Below are positions 1 through 8,805 of a stretch of DNA of 64,000 bases, in pieces. The position numbers and the translations under genes were made by a program. Every line of letters begins with the position of its first letter. Position 1 is the first letter of the stretch. This DNA comes from Bacteriovoracaceae bacterium (GTDB lineage Bacteria > Bdellovibrionota > Bacteriovoracia > Bacteriovoracales > Bacteriovoracaceae). Location of the stretch: the NCBI GenBank assembly GCA_018649885.1, contig JABIHA010000112.1:34983-98982 (forward strand). Direction: 5' to 3'. A model generated the notes under the pieces. That model was not told the DNA's origin and made no database searches. It was given only the letters and a program-made list of their open reading frames with translations.

Positions 1-1
1 A

Positions 2-1708
2 GCTACAGATGCAGAAGTTAAGAAGTTTAAAGAAGTGGCTCCTTTTGAGATCATTGCAAATAAAAATAATGATGCTTGGATAAAAGTGGACGGAAAAGAA
101 ATGTCCCCTCAAGAAATTTCAGCGTCTATTTTAGAAAAAATGAAATCTTCTGCAGAAGACTATCTAGGTCAGCCAGTAACTGAAGCCGTTATTACTGTTC
201 CTGCTTATTTTGATGACGCAAAAAGACAAGCTACTAAAGATGCAGGTCGCATTGCTGGTCTTGATGTAAAAAGAATTATCAATGAGCCAACAGCTGCTGC
301 TCTTGCATACGGGCTTGATTCAAAAGCTGATAAAAATATCGCAGTATTTGATTTTGGTGGCGGTACCTTTGATATCTCAGTCCTTGAAATTACTTCTGAT
401 GGTGTTTTCGAAGTTAAGTCCACAAACGGCGATACTTTCTTAGGCGGTGAAGATTTTGATTATGTAATTATTAATTGGATGGCCGAGGAATTTCAAAAAG
501 AAAACGGCGTTGATCTTAGAAAAGATACAATGGCACTTCAAAGGCTTAAAGAAGCGGCAGAGAAAGCTAAGCATGAGCTTTCAACAACAACTCAAACAGA
601 TATTAACCTGCCATTTATAACTGCTGATCAGTCAGGTCCTAAACATTTAAATATTAATTTATCTAGAGGAAAATTTGAAGACTTGATCTCTGGATTGCTT
701 GATAGATTATCTGGCCCATGTAGAACAGCGATAGATGATTCAGGATTATCAACTACTGAAATTCACGAAGTCATTTTAGTCGGTGGATCAACCAGAATTC
801 CAGCAGTTCAAGAAAAAGTGAAAGAAATCTTTGGCAAAGAGCCTTCTAAGGGAGTTAACCCAGATGAAGTTGTTGCAGCTGGTGCAGCTATTCAAGGTGG
901 AGTTCTCGCAGGAGACGTAAAAGATGTACTTCTTTTAGACGTAACACCTCTTTCTCTTGGAATTGAAACTCTTGGTGGAGTATTTACAAAAATCATTGAG
1001 AAAAATACAACTATTCCATCTAAAGGATCACAGTCATTTTCCACAGCTCAAGACAATCAGCCTGCTGTTGGAATTCACGTCCTTCAAGGAGAAAGAGAAT
1101 TTGCTAAAGATAATAAAACTCTCGGTAGATTTGAGTTGACCGGAATTGCTCCTGCTCCAAGAGGCATACCACAAATTGAAGTGACTTTTGATATTGATGC
1201 AAACGGTATTGTTCATGTGTCTGCTCAAGATAAAGCAACAGGAAAATCTCAGGATATCAGAATTACTAGTGGCTCAGGTCTAACAGATGAAGAAATTGAT
1301 CAAATGGTAAAAGATGCTGAGGCTAACAGAGAAGGCGATCAACAAAAAAGAGAGATTGTGGATACAAGAAACAATCTTGATGGATTGATTTTAAGCTCTG
1401 AGAGAATGTTAAAAGAAAATGGAGAAAAAATTCCAGATCCTACTAAGAAAGAAATAGAAGATGCCCTAGCAGAAGCAAAAACTAAGCTTGAAAGTGAGAA
1501 CTTAGATGAGCTTAAAGCTGCCATGGAAAGAGTCCAAAATACTACTCATAAAGCTGCAGAAGCCCTTTACCAACAGCCAGGTGCTGAAGGTGGTGCTCCG
1601 GGAGCTGGACCTGAAGCCGCAGGTGCAGGACCAAGTGAATCATCTGCTGGAGAGCAATCTAAAAAAGATGATGACGATGTGGTAGATGTTGATTACAAAG
1701 AAGTTTAA
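2..1708 (+). CDS. dnaK: Chaperone protein DnaK (Hsp70), 5' end cut by window
   Basis: Cytosolic Hsp70 chaperone that binds unfolded peptides under ATP control with DnaJ and GrpE. The reading frame is already open at base 2, so roughly the first 80 residues lie outside the window. The visible part has the ATPase signatures ([17 protein letters not shown] and the [11 protein letters not shown] block), the linker [15 protein letters not shown], the beta-sandwich substrate-binding domain and a helical lid. It ends in a Gly/Ala-rich tail and an acidic [13 protein letters not shown] terminus, close to the usual EEVK/DVDY ending. dnaJ follows 72 bp downstream after a hairpin, the common dnaK-dnaJ order. 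The identification is certain; only the start and promoter cannot be judged. Confidence 0.98.
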   Translation, partial: ATDAEVKKFKEVAPFEIIANKNNDAWIKVDGKEMSPQEISASILEKMKSSAEDYLGQPVTEAVITVPAYFDDAKRQATKDAGRIAGLDVKRIINEPTAAALAYGLDSKADKNIAVFDFGGGTFDISVLEITSDGVFEVKSTNGDTFLGGEDFDYVIINWMAEEFQKENGVDLRKDTMALQRLKEAAEKAKHELSTTTQTDINLPFITADQSGPKHLNINLSRGKFEDLISGLLDRLSGPCRTAIDDSGLSTTEIHEVILVGGSTRIPAVQEKVKEIFGKEPSKGVNPDEVVAAGAAIQGGVLAGDVKDVLLLDVTPLSLGIETLGGVFTKIIEKNTTIPSKGSQSFSTAQDNQPAVGIHVLQGEREFAKDNKTLGRFELTGIAPAPRGIPQIEVTFDIDANGIVHVSAQDKATGKSQDIRITSGSGLTDEEIDQMVKDAEANREGDQQKREIVDTRNNLDGLILSSERMLKENGEKIPDPTKKEIEDALAEAKTKLESENLDELKAAMERVQNTTHKAAEALYQQPGAEGGAPGAGPEAAGAGPSESSAGEQSKKDDDDVVDVDYKEV

Positions 1709-1730
1709 GCATTTGGATAATTAAATTATA

Positions 1731-1768
1731 GGGGTTCACTAATTTGTAGTGAATCCCTTTTCGTTTCT
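1731..1768 (+). terminator. Hairpin with T-run between dnaK and dnaJ
   Basis: An 11-bp stem (1731-1741 with 1747-1757, one G-T pair) with a 5-base loop is followed directly by TTTTCGTTTCT. It looks like an intrinsic terminator or attenuator that would lower dnaJ expression relative to dnaK. No separate dnaJ promoter is evident in the remaining 12 bases, so partial read-through is the likely mode. Confidence 0.65.
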
Positions 1769-1780
1769 TAGGATTAGTAG

Positions 1781-2911
1781 ATGAGTGAGAAAAAAGACTT
1801 TTATGATGTGCTAGGTGTTGATAGGGGAGCTGATAAAGCTTCGATTAAGAAAACCTATAGAAAACTGGCCATGAAGTTTCACCCTGACCGTAATCCTGAC
1901 GACAAAGATGCCGAGTCAAAACTTAAAGAAATTAATGAAGCAGCCTCTATACTTCTCGATGATGAAAAGAGAAAGCAATATGACCAATTCGGCCATGCTG
2001 GATTAAACGGCCAAGGTGGCTTTGGTGGATTTGGAGCTGGTGGATTTCAAGGTGGAGATTTTGGCGACATTTTCGGGGAAATCTTTGGTGATTTCTTCGG
2101 CGGTGGTGGCGACTCTAGAAGAAGGGGTGGCCGAGGAAGTAGGGCCTTTAATGGGGACGATCTTCAGACTAATTTAAGAGTGACTTTCGAGGAAGCTGCT
2201 TTTGGTGTTGAAAAAAGTGTGGCCTTATCTAGGCTTGTTAGTTGTGAGACTTGCAGCGGGAAAGGTGGCACGGGGCATAGCTCTTGTGAATACTGTAATG
2301 GATATGGAGAGGTAAGAAGACAACAAGGATTTTTCTCCATTTCTCAGACTTGTCCAAAGTGCCGTGGAGCTGGGCAGGTGATTAAAGATCCTTGCCGCAA
2401 ATGTCACGGAGAAGGCCGAGCTAAGAAAAAGGTTGATTTGTCCATCAAGGTTCCAGCGGGCATTGATCATGGGCAAAGGCTAAAGTTAAGCGGAGAGGGC
2501 GATCGTGGGCTTCATGGGGGCTACCCAGGAGACTTGTATGTTTCAATACACCTCGAAGAGCACGAATTTTTTGAAAGAGAAGAATTTGATGTTCATTGCA
2601 TCGTACCAATAAGCTTCTCTCAAGCTGCACTAGGCTCAGAGATTGAAGTACCAACTCTTACTGGCAAAGTTTCAGTTAAAGTACCTGCAGGAACACAGTC
2701 TGGTAAAAAAATGAGACTAAAGAATAAGGGTATTACTAGGCTTGGAGGATATGGCAGTGGAGATCAAATTATGAGTATCCACGTTGAGACACCAAGTCAT
2801 CTCTCAGCTGAGCATAAAGAGATATTCAAAAGTCTTGCTGAGCTTGAGCAGAAGAACTGTAATCCAATGTCGAGAGGCTTCTTTGACAGAGTCAGAGAGA
2901 TTTTTCAGTAA
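1781..2911 (+). CDS. dnaJ: Chaperone protein DnaJ (Hsp40)
   Basis: Co-chaperone that stimulates DnaK ATPase and delivers substrates. The 376 residues are type I DnaJ: J domain with HPD at about 35-37, a Gly/Phe-rich region at about 75-115, and four CxxCxGxG zinc repeats (CETCSGKG, CEYCNGYG, CPKCRGAG, CRKCHGEG) at about 150-210. Two C-terminal beta domains follow. Length matches the family. The ATG has AGGA 8 bases upstream. It is co-directional with dnaK behind a hairpin. Nothing is missing. Confidence 0.98.
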   Translation: MSEKKDFYDVLGVDRGADKASIKKTYRKLAMKFHPDRNPDDKDAESKLKEINEAASILLDDEKRKQYDQFGHAGLNGQGGFGGFGAGGFQGGDFGDIFGEIFGDFFGGGGDSRRRGGRGSRAFNGDDLQTNLRVTFEEAAFGVEKSVALSRLVSCETCSGKGGTGHSSCEYCNGYGEVRRQQGFFSISQTCPKCRGAGQVIKDPCRKCHGEGRAKKKVDLSIKVPAGIDHGQRLKLSGEGDRGLHGGYPGDLYVSIHLEEHEFFEREEFDVHCIVPISFSQAALGSEIEVPTLTGKVSVKVPAGTQSGKKMRLKNKGITRLGGYGSGDQIMSIHVETPSHLSAEHKEIFKSLAELEQKNCNPMSRGFFDRVREIFQ

Positions 2912-2992
2912 AATCGCCTTGCGAAAATTTACCAGCCGAGCTCTGCAGATGTGGAACTTGGCGAAGAAGCCTATCTCAGTTATTCTCTTACA

Positions 2993-5026
2993 ATGAAATT
3001 TTCCAAAAACTGGGGTAATTTGAAGAAATTACCAGGCAGCCTCCTTATTTTCTCACTGTTACTCCTTTCAGGATGTGGGGGCATAAGCTTTATATCTTCA
3101 AAGGGTTCCGCCCATTATGGAAAAGACTATTTAAAATCTATTTCACAGATTAAGTCCAAATATAGAGAGGGGCATTCAGAGATAGCACTGGGTGAGCTAA
3201 AAAGGCTCAAAGATAGTGAGCTTGGAAGTGCAGAAAAAGCCAGAAAATATAATCTCATAGGAGTCATATATTTCTCTGAAGATCAATTTGATCTCTCCAT
3301 TGTAAATTTTGAAAAGGCACTTAGCTTTGATCATGGAGATTTGGGACTTAAATCTCAAATCAATTTAAATCGAGCGAGTACCTATTATAAAATGGGATTT
3401 TTACCCAGGTCTTTTACTACTCTTCTTTTAATTGATTACTCGAAGCTTAGAAGGGGTGAGGAAAAAGAATATCATCATCTTAGTTATGTATTAGCTGGAA
3501 AGATGGGTAGGGAAGATGTGGCGTTAAAGTCACTGATTCATTATCTGGGAAATATTAGTGATTTACTTGAGCTTAAAGAAGAAGATCTTTGGCCTAAGTT
3601 AAAGAGTCTTTTTGGTAGCCTTTCCTCTAATGAGAGAATGAGGCAATTAGGGGAATATGAGAGTTCGAATTTTTTGAATATTGCTTTTTTAGCATATCTT
3701 GAAATTGAGAAAAATCATTATAGTGGAAAAAAAGATGAGGCCAAAAAGCTACTAGAATGGCTGAAAGAGCATTTCTCCTCTTTTGAAGAAATCAAGATTC
3801 TAGTGACAAATTTTGAATTTAGAATCGAAAATTTTGCAAAATTAAATAATAAAGCAATCGGCGTAGTACTACCTTTTGATGAGAAAAAAGCAGGGTTTTC
3901 CAATAAGGCCCTCGAAGGTCTAAATTTGGCCTATAAAGAATTATACGGTTCAATGTCAGAAAGTGGTGAAGCACCTGTAATGTATGTGGAAAATTCACAT
4001 GGTACCGGTGTGGGTGGTGCATACGGGGTTAAAAAGCTTATAGAAAATCATTTTGTCTCAATTGTTATTGGTGGATTATTTTCTGATGAGGCTTTGGAAG
4101 AGTATTTAGAGGCTAGAAAACACGGTGTCTTGTTTATTTCACTTTCACCCATTTACTTACCAAGAGAGCAAAAAGACCACTTACTCATTGAGATACCTGG
4201 TTCTGTGGAGTCACAGATGAGCTCCTTATTTGAGCAAAAATTCTTGGATAAATTCGGCCGGAAAGTGGCAATCATATATCCAAATGACTCTAAGGGAATG
4301 GCCTATGTAAATGAATTTTGGAAGCAGGCCAAAACCAAAGATGTGGAGATAGTATCCCTTCAGTCCTTTGAAAAAAATGTAACCGATTATCGTGATCCAG
4401 TAGCGAAGCTTCTAGAATTAAAATATAAAAGAGAAAGAAACGAAGAGCTTGAGCTTTGGACTGAAATTCATAAATTGCAGGGAAGAAAGAGTGTCAGACG
4501 TCTTCAAAATCTTCCCCCTCAGATAAATTTTGACTGGGTCTACTTACCCGCATTTCCTCACGAAGTACTTCAGATTATTCCAGCATTCAGTTATTTTGAC
4601 GCTTTTAGATTAACCTATGTAGGTGAGCCTAGCTGGAGAAGTAAGAGGCTTAGCCGGAAAACGAATCGTCTTGGAAAACTGTTTTTCATGAGCAACAACT
4701 TAAGTGAAAAGCACAAAATTTTTGTCTCCCAATTTGAAAAAAGTTATGGGAAAAAACCAAAACTCATTGAGACTCTAGCTAATGAAGCGCTGGGAATTAT
4801 TGGGCCCATTTTAATTGAGCAAGAATATAAAACGCGTGATGAACTGGACATGTTTATCAGATCGAAAAATCAATTGACTGGTATAACTGGAAGTTGGAGC
4901 TTTGAAGATGGTTTATGGGTAAAGAGCATGACTGCTTTTAAGGTGAGAAGGTCGAGTTTTGACCAAGTAACCTATGAAGAAATTTCGGAAACTCAGGTTG
5001 GTAGCAATCCCAGTAAAACAAATTAA
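2993..5026 (+). CDS. Lipoprotein with TPR-like region and type I periplasmic-binding domain (LpoA-like architecture)
   Basis: The predicted product is 677 residues. I chose ATG 2993 rather than the upstream GTG 2951 because it gives a clean lipoprotein signal: basic N-terminus, hydrophobic LLIFSLLLLSGC and lipid Cys at about residue 28. Residues about 40-290 are helical with TPR-like repeats (NLIGVIYFSEDQFDLSIVNFEKAL). From about 305 (AIGVVLPFDEKKAGFSNKALEGLNLAY) to the end is a Peripla_BP_6/leucine-binding fold. TPR plus PBP-I on a lipoprotein is the layout of LpoA, the outer-membrane activator of penicillin-binding protein 1A, although sequence similarity to LpoA cannot be tested here. It could instead be a solute-binding protein, but no permease genes adjoin. 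No strong ribosome site is seen before either start. Confidence 0.7.
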   Translation: MKFSKNWGNLKKLPGSLLIFSLLLLSGCGGISFISSKGSAHYGKDYLKSISQIKSKYREGHSEIALGELKRLKDSELGSAEKARKYNLIGVIYFSEDQFDLSIVNFEKALSFDHGDLGLKSQINLNRASTYYKMGFLPRSFTTLLLIDYSKLRRGEEKEYHHLSYVLAGKMGREDVALKSLIHYLGNISDLLELKEEDLWPKLKSLFGSLSSNERMRQLGEYESSNFLNIAFLAYLEIEKNHYSGKKDEAKKLLEWLKEHFSSFEEIKILVTNFEFRIENFAKLNNKAIGVVLPFDEKKAGFSNKALEGLNLAYKELYGSMSESGEAPVMYVENSHGTGVGGAYGVKKLIENHFVSIVIGGLFSDEALEEYLEARKHGVLFISLSPIYLPREQKDHLLIEIPGSVESQMSSLFEQKFLDKFGRKVAIIYPNDSKGMAYVNEFWKQAKTKDVEIVSLQSFEKNVTDYRDPVAKLLELKYKRERNEELELWTEIHKLQGRKSVRRLQNLPPQINFDWVYLPAFPHEVLQIIPAFSYFDAFRLTYVGEPSWRSKRLSRKTNRLGKLFFMSNNLSEKHKIFVSQFEKSYGKKPKLIETLANEALGIIGPILIEQEYKTRDELDMFIRSKNQLTGITGSWSFEDGLWVKSMTAFKVRRSSFDQVTYEEISETQVGSNPSKTN

Positions 5027-5055
5027 GAGCTTACTCAAATTGCCATCAACAAGAT

Positions 5056-5075
5056 TTATACTGAGCCCAGTATAA
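5056..5075. repeat. Short inverted repeat between convergent genes
   Basis: A perfect 8-bp stem TTATACTG/CAGTATAA with a 4-base loop lies between the stop of the LpoA-like gene (plus) and the stop of the small minus-strand gene. It is AT-rich and no clear T-run follows on either strand. It may act as a weak bidirectional terminator. A similar TATACTG/CAGTATA pair occurs at 41577-41606. Confidence 0.4.
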
Positions 5076-5085
5076 TTATATGAAA

Positions 5086-5190
5086 TTAGCTTTCTTTTTT
5101 TTCCATTAGTTTTTTAATTCTAAGTTTTTTCTTTTCTTGGCTCTTTCTTCTCTTCATTTTAAAAACCTGACGTTTTCTACCTCTGCCCAC
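5086..5190 (-). CDS. Very small, strongly basic protein (34 aa)
   Basis: This minus-strand frame starts with GTG at 5190 and has AAGGAG six bases upstream, one of the best Shine-Dalgarno sites in the window. The product starts MGRGRKRQVFKMKRRK and continues with a Lys/Arg/Glu helix to LMEKKES. About half of the residues are Lys or Arg and there are no cysteines. Such small basic proteins are often ribosome- or RNA-associated, but I do not recognise a named family. It lies 85 bp downstream of hpt on the same strand and could be in its transcript. The length is short, so the call rests on the ribosome site and the biased composition. Confidence 0.6.
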   Translation of the reverse strand: MGRGRKRQVFKMKRRKSQEKKKLRIKKLMEKKES

Positions 5191-5275
5191 AACAAACTCC
5201 TTCACATGATTCAATGAGGCGGTCATACTATGCAAATCGAGTGGAAATAGCAAGAATTAGATTGGGCGCTGCGCG

Positions 5276-5839
5276 CTAGTTCGGGTATTTGAGAAAATAG
5301 ACTTCTTTTAGGTTTCGACCGTATTCATTGAGGTCAAGGCCATGTCCAACCAGGAATTCATCTTCAACTTTTTTGCCAATGAGGTCGGGGACTAGGTTTA
5401 TGACGCGCTTGTATGGCTTATCAAATAAGGTGACGACCTCCATGCTCAATGGCTGATTAATGGCCAGTCTATCCATCAGAAATCTCACCGCACGGCCAGT
5501 ATCAATAATTTCTTCCACTATGAGTACGGCCTTATCTTTAACATTTAAAGTGATGTCGAAGTCTATAACGATAGTCCCATCACAACTTTCAGTTCTTCCA
5601 AGAGCTGAGAGCTTTAAAAAGTCTACATAGAGTTCGACGCCTTCAATTTTTCTGATTAGATCAGAGAGAAAGACGATACTGCCCTTAAGGATTCCCAGGA
5701 CAATGAGTTCCTTACCTTTATATTTTTCACTGATGGTATGGGCGAGTGAATCAGTCAGGGAATCTATCTCACTACTTTTGATATAGGGCTCAAATTGGTT
5801 TTGGGTAAATCTGTCGGAAAATTTTTGATATTCATTCAT
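5276..5839 (-). CDS. hpt: Hypoxanthine phosphoribosyltransferase
   Basis: Purine salvage: converts hypoxanthine or guanine plus PRPP to IMP or GMP in the cytosol. The 187 residues show the family order: ELIVLGILKGSIVFLSDLIRK near 45-65, the PRPP-binding loop VLIVEEIIDTGRAVRFL near 105-120 (family form usually EDIIDTG, so one conservative Asp to Glu change), and a C-terminal purine-contact segment VGHGLDLNEYGRNL. The start is the first ATG after an in-frame gap. It runs divergently from the AMP-nucleosidase-like gene, also a purine-salvage function, with 129 bp between them that must hold both promoters. Confidence 0.93.
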   Translation of the reverse strand: MNEYQKFSDRFTQNQFEPYIKSSEIDSLTDSLAHTISEKYKGKELIVLGILKGSIVFLSDLIRKIEGVELYVDFLKLSALGRTESCDGTIVIDFDITLNVKDKAVLIVEEIIDTGRAVRFLMDRLAINQPLSMEVVTLFDKPYKRVINLVPDLIGKKVEDEFLVGHGLDLNEYGRNLKEVYFLKYPN

Positions 5840-5968
5840 TGGGAAATTATAATGAGTTGATCGTTTAATAGCAAAACCAATTTCAGTAAAGGGTTGTATG
5901 AGGCCATGGCATTTGGTAAATTTTATTGTTGATTTGTTATTCTAAGACAATTTTATCCAAGGAACGGG

Positions 5969-6901
5969 ATGCCGGTGAACAAGAAAAAAACTGTTAAGAA
6001 ATCTCTTGCTGGTACGACTCAAAAGAAAAGAACCACGGCCAAGCGCGTGGCTTCAAAAGTGACGAATGCAAAAAGAGATCTTTCTGTGAAGCAGCGAGCT
6101 CTTCGTACTAAAAGGGTTTATGCAAATACAGATAAAAGAAGAATTGCTGTCGATATGCTCGAAAGGTACACAGGGCATGAGATTTATCAATTTCAACCTC
6201 AGATTATTTTAACAAATTTTCATTATTACATCGAAAGATTCAATCATACCTTTGAGGATCATGAATATACTGTGGGATCAGCTTTCAAGGCTTCGTCTTC
6301 AGCAAGTGCTGGAGTGACTATTGTAGAGTTTGGTATTGGTTCTGCCATGGCAGCTCTTGTAATCGAGCTTTTAGCAGTAATGGAGCCCAAGGCAGTTTTA
6401 TTTTTAGGTATGTGTGGCGGAGTCCACTCTTCTTTAAAGGTTGGGGACTTTATCTTGCCCATTGCTTCAATTCGGGCCGAGAGTGTTTCACAGCATTTTA
6501 TGCCAAACCAAGTTCCAGCACTCCCAACTTTTAAAATACAAAAATATATGTCCCAAATTTTAGTTGATAAAAAACTTGATTATCGAACGGGTGTTGTTCA
6601 CTCAACAGATTTAAGGTTTTGGGAATTCGATGAGGATTTTATTCATAATTTATATGTAGAAAGAGTTATTGCTGTTGAAATGGAAACAGCTGCACTTTTT
6701 ATTACTGGATTTGCAAGTAAAGTGAGTATTGGATGTTTACTCTTAGTTTCAGATTGTCCTTTAAAGAAAGGTGGCATTAAAACTAAGGCGTCGGCAAAGA
6801 AAGTTTTCAGACAATACACAGATAAGCATATTGAGCTTGGCATAGAGGCCATGACGACAATATCACAGCGTGGTGACAAAATTAGACATTATAGATGGTA
6901 G
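5969..6901 (+). CDS. AMP nucleosidase-like / nucleoside phosphorylase family protein with basic N-terminal extension
   Basis: The C-terminal 250 residues belong to the PNP_UDP phosphorylase superfamily and most resemble AMP nucleosidase, which cleaves AMP to adenine and ribose 5-phosphate. Landmarks are VEFGIGSAMAALVIELL, VLFLGMCGGVHSSLKVGDFILP, and VIAVEMETAALFITG carrying the ribose-contact Glu-Met-Glu. Residues 1-55 are unusual: Lys/Arg/Thr/Ala-rich, low complexity, like histone H1 or nucleic-acid-binding tails. The ATG has AAGGA seven bases upstream, so the extension is probably translated. mreB follows 19 bp after the stop. Pathway fit: divergent hpt would reuse the released base. Exact substrate is not provable from sequence. 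Confidence 0.75.
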   Translation: MPVNKKKTVKKSLAGTTQKKRTTAKRVASKVTNAKRDLSVKQRALRTKRVYANTDKRRIAVDMLERYTGHEIYQFQPQIILTNFHYYIERFNHTFEDHEYTVGSAFKASSSASAGVTIVEFGIGSAMAALVIELLAVMEPKAVLFLGMCGGVHSSLKVGDFILPIASIRAESVSQHFMPNQVPALPTFKIQKYMSQILVDKKLDYRTGVVHSTDLRFWEFDEDFIHNLYVERVIAVEMETAALFITGFASKVSIGCLLLVSDCPLKKGGIKTKASAKKVFRQYTDKHIELGIEAMTTISQRGDKIRHYRW

Positions 6902-6920
6902 ATTAATAAGGAATGAAGTT

Positions 6921-7955
6921 ATGTTAAAGAAAATTTTAGATTGGTTTTCAAATGATTTGGCTATTGATTTGGGAACCGCCAATTGTTTAGTTTATGCAAA
7001 AGACAAGGGGATTATAGTTGATGAGCCCTCAGTTGTTGCCGTACACCAAGGTTATCGGGGACAGCAAAAAGTTCTAGCTGTTGGCAAAGAGGCCAAGGAG
7101 ATGCTTGGACGTACACCTGGCTCAATTCAAGCTATAAGGCCTATGAGAGATGGGGTTATTGCGGACTTTGAAGTAACTCAAGCAATGCTTAGATACTTTA
7201 TTCAAAAATCGATGACAGGTTCAAAACTTGTAAAGCCAAGGATTATTATTTGTATTCCTTTTGGAATTACACAGGTTGAAAAAAGAGCTGTTAAAGAATC
7301 TGCAGAGCAGGCAGGGGTCAGAGAAGTTTATTTAATTGAAGAGCCTATGGCAGCTGCAATAGGGGCAGGTCTTCCTATTACCAATCCTTCAGGAAATATG
7401 ATTGTGGATATCGGGGGCGGGACAACTGAAGTTGCTGTGATCTCTCTTGGTGGAATTGTTTTCTCAAAATCTGAGCGTGTTGCTGGAGATAAATTTGATG
7501 AAGCGATCGCAAATTATATTAAAAAGAAATATTCACTTCTTATTGGTGAGAGAACATCTGAGCAAATTAAAATTTCCATTGGAAATGCCTATCCTTGGGA
7601 TGATGAAATTAAAACTTATGAAGTAAAGGGACGAGATTTAATTGCAGGCGCTCCTAAAACGATCGAGGTTACTTCAGACGAGATAAGAGATGCGCTAGCG
7701 GATCCCATTTCGGAAGTTGTGGAAGCCATTAAGATTGCTCTTGAAAAAACACCACCTGAATTAGCTGCTGATATTGTAGATAATGGGATCATTTTAGCCG
7801 GAGGAGGCTCTCTTCTTGCAAACTTGGACATTCTCATTAAAGAAAAAACTGGTCTTCCAGTTTCTTTAACTGAAGATCCTCTAACATGTGTTGTAAGAGG
7901 CTGTGGAGAGTGTTTGGAGTCGATCTCATTACTTAAACAAGTTACTATAACCTAG
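6921..7955 (+). CDS. mreB: Rod shape-determining protein MreB
   Basis: Bacterial actin that forms membrane-associated filaments guiding lateral peptidoglycan synthesis. The 344-residue product has the phosphate-1 motif LAIDLGTANCLVYAKDKG, the DVDIGGGTTEVAV-type phosphate-2 block (here IVDIGGGTTEVAVISLGG), and the adenosine motif GIILAGGGSLLANLD. The N-terminus MLKKILDWFSND is the amphipathic membrane-binding helix. I set the start at ATG 6921 (AAGGA, 8-base spacing) rather than an upstream GTG that would overlap the previous gene. A PilZ gene follows after 7 bp, so the two are surely co-transcribed. No mreC or mreD is next to it. Confidence 0.95.
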   Translation: MLKKILDWFSNDLAIDLGTANCLVYAKDKGIIVDEPSVVAVHQGYRGQQKVLAVGKEAKEMLGRTPGSIQAIRPMRDGVIADFEVTQAMLRYFIQKSMTGSKLVKPRIIICIPFGITQVEKRAVKESAEQAGVREVYLIEEPMAAAIGAGLPITNPSGNMIVDIGGGTTEVAVISLGGIVFSKSERVAGDKFDEAIANYIKKKYSLLIGERTSEQIKISIGNAYPWDDEIKTYEVKGRDLIAGAPKTIEVTSDEIRDALADPISEVVEAIKIALEKTPPELAADIVDNGIILAGGGSLLANLDILIKEKTGLPVSLTEDPLTCVVRGCGECLESISLLKQVTIT

Positions 7956-7962
7956 AGAAATT

Positions 7963-8805
7963 GTGGATAATAACGAAGAAATTTATTTTTCACTTGTTAT
8001 AAAGCGTGAAGCGCTCAGGAGATTTGCTCAGCTTGAAGAGGAATCGACTGAGCTTAAGCTTTGGAAGAAAAATGCATCTGAAAGAATTAAGTTCTCGGTA
8101 AGTAAGTTTAATTCCGAAGAAATCATTCTTGAATTAATCACCAGCGAAAAAACTAAAATTACCAATGAAAAGGTACTATTCAATTTTGTGGTAGAAGGTG
8201 TTCAGTATTTTGGTTCTGGAAAAATAGAAAAGTCTAAATATATTGGTAACTTTACTTTAAAGCCAATGGACAAGCTCTATAAATGTGAACGAAGGAAAGG
8301 ATATCGTCTGCTAGTGTATCCTTTGCATGAAGTCTTTGCAGAAATTGATTTGAATGAAATGATTTCTGCTGATTCAAGGAAAATTCTAGATATAACTCAA
8401 AAAAAAGTCGGTACTGAAACAGATCTTTTCAAAAAATTTCATTTCTTATTAGGCCAAACGAAGAAAAATATTAAGAATTCTATTTTTCCTTTTAGAGCTA
8501 TTAATGTTTCTTCATTAGGTTTGGCCTTGAAACTGGGAGAGTTTGAGGCAAGTTTTTTTAGCGAAGGAATAGAATTTCGGAATTTGGTAATAAAATTTAA
8601 CGGAGGCTCTTTTCCTATAGAATGGGCCAAGGTTGTTTATATTCAAGAATATAGTGAAAAGGGCTCGAGTGCTATTACCTCTTATAAAGTAGGGCTTGAG
8701 TTCTTGAAAATCGATGAGAATGTTGAAAAAAGCCTTACAAGAACGCTAAATCACGAAATGAAGGAGTCTGATTTCACTCTTGAATTTGAACTATTTGAAG
8801 GATAA
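7963..8805 (+). CDS. PilZ-domain protein, probable c-di-GMP receptor
   Basis: The 280 residues start with GTG seven bases after mreB. The N-terminal half (about 1-105) resembles a YcgR-N or split-barrel flagellar-brake type domain but is too divergent to name. The C-terminal half carries both c-di-GMP-binding signatures of PilZ: RKGYR (RxxxR) near 108-112 and NVSSLG (N/DxSxxG) near 180-185. The segment between is longer than in a minimal PilZ domain. Both motifs are intact, so ligand binding is likely. Sitting between mreB and a lipoprotein gene in one operon, it may link c-di-GMP to cell shape or growth; this is inference. Confidence 0.8.
   Translation: MDNNEEIYFSLVIKREALRRFAQLEEESTELKLWKKNASERIKFSVSKFNSEEIILELITSEKTKITNEKVLFNFVVEGVQYFGSGKIEKSKYIGNFTLKPMDKLYKCERRKGYRLLVYPLHEVFAEIDLNEMISADSRKILDITQKKVGTETDLFKKFHFLLGQTKKNIKNSIFPFRAINVSSLGLALKLGEFEASFFSEGIEFRNLVIKFNGGSFPIEWAKVVYIQEYSEKGSSAITSYKVGLEFLKIDENVEKSLTRTLNHEMKESDFTLEFELFEG

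Noticed and set aside
2951..2992. GTG start upstream for the LpoA-like lipoprotein
   Set aside because: It would push the signal peptide inward by 14 residues and has no ribosome site.
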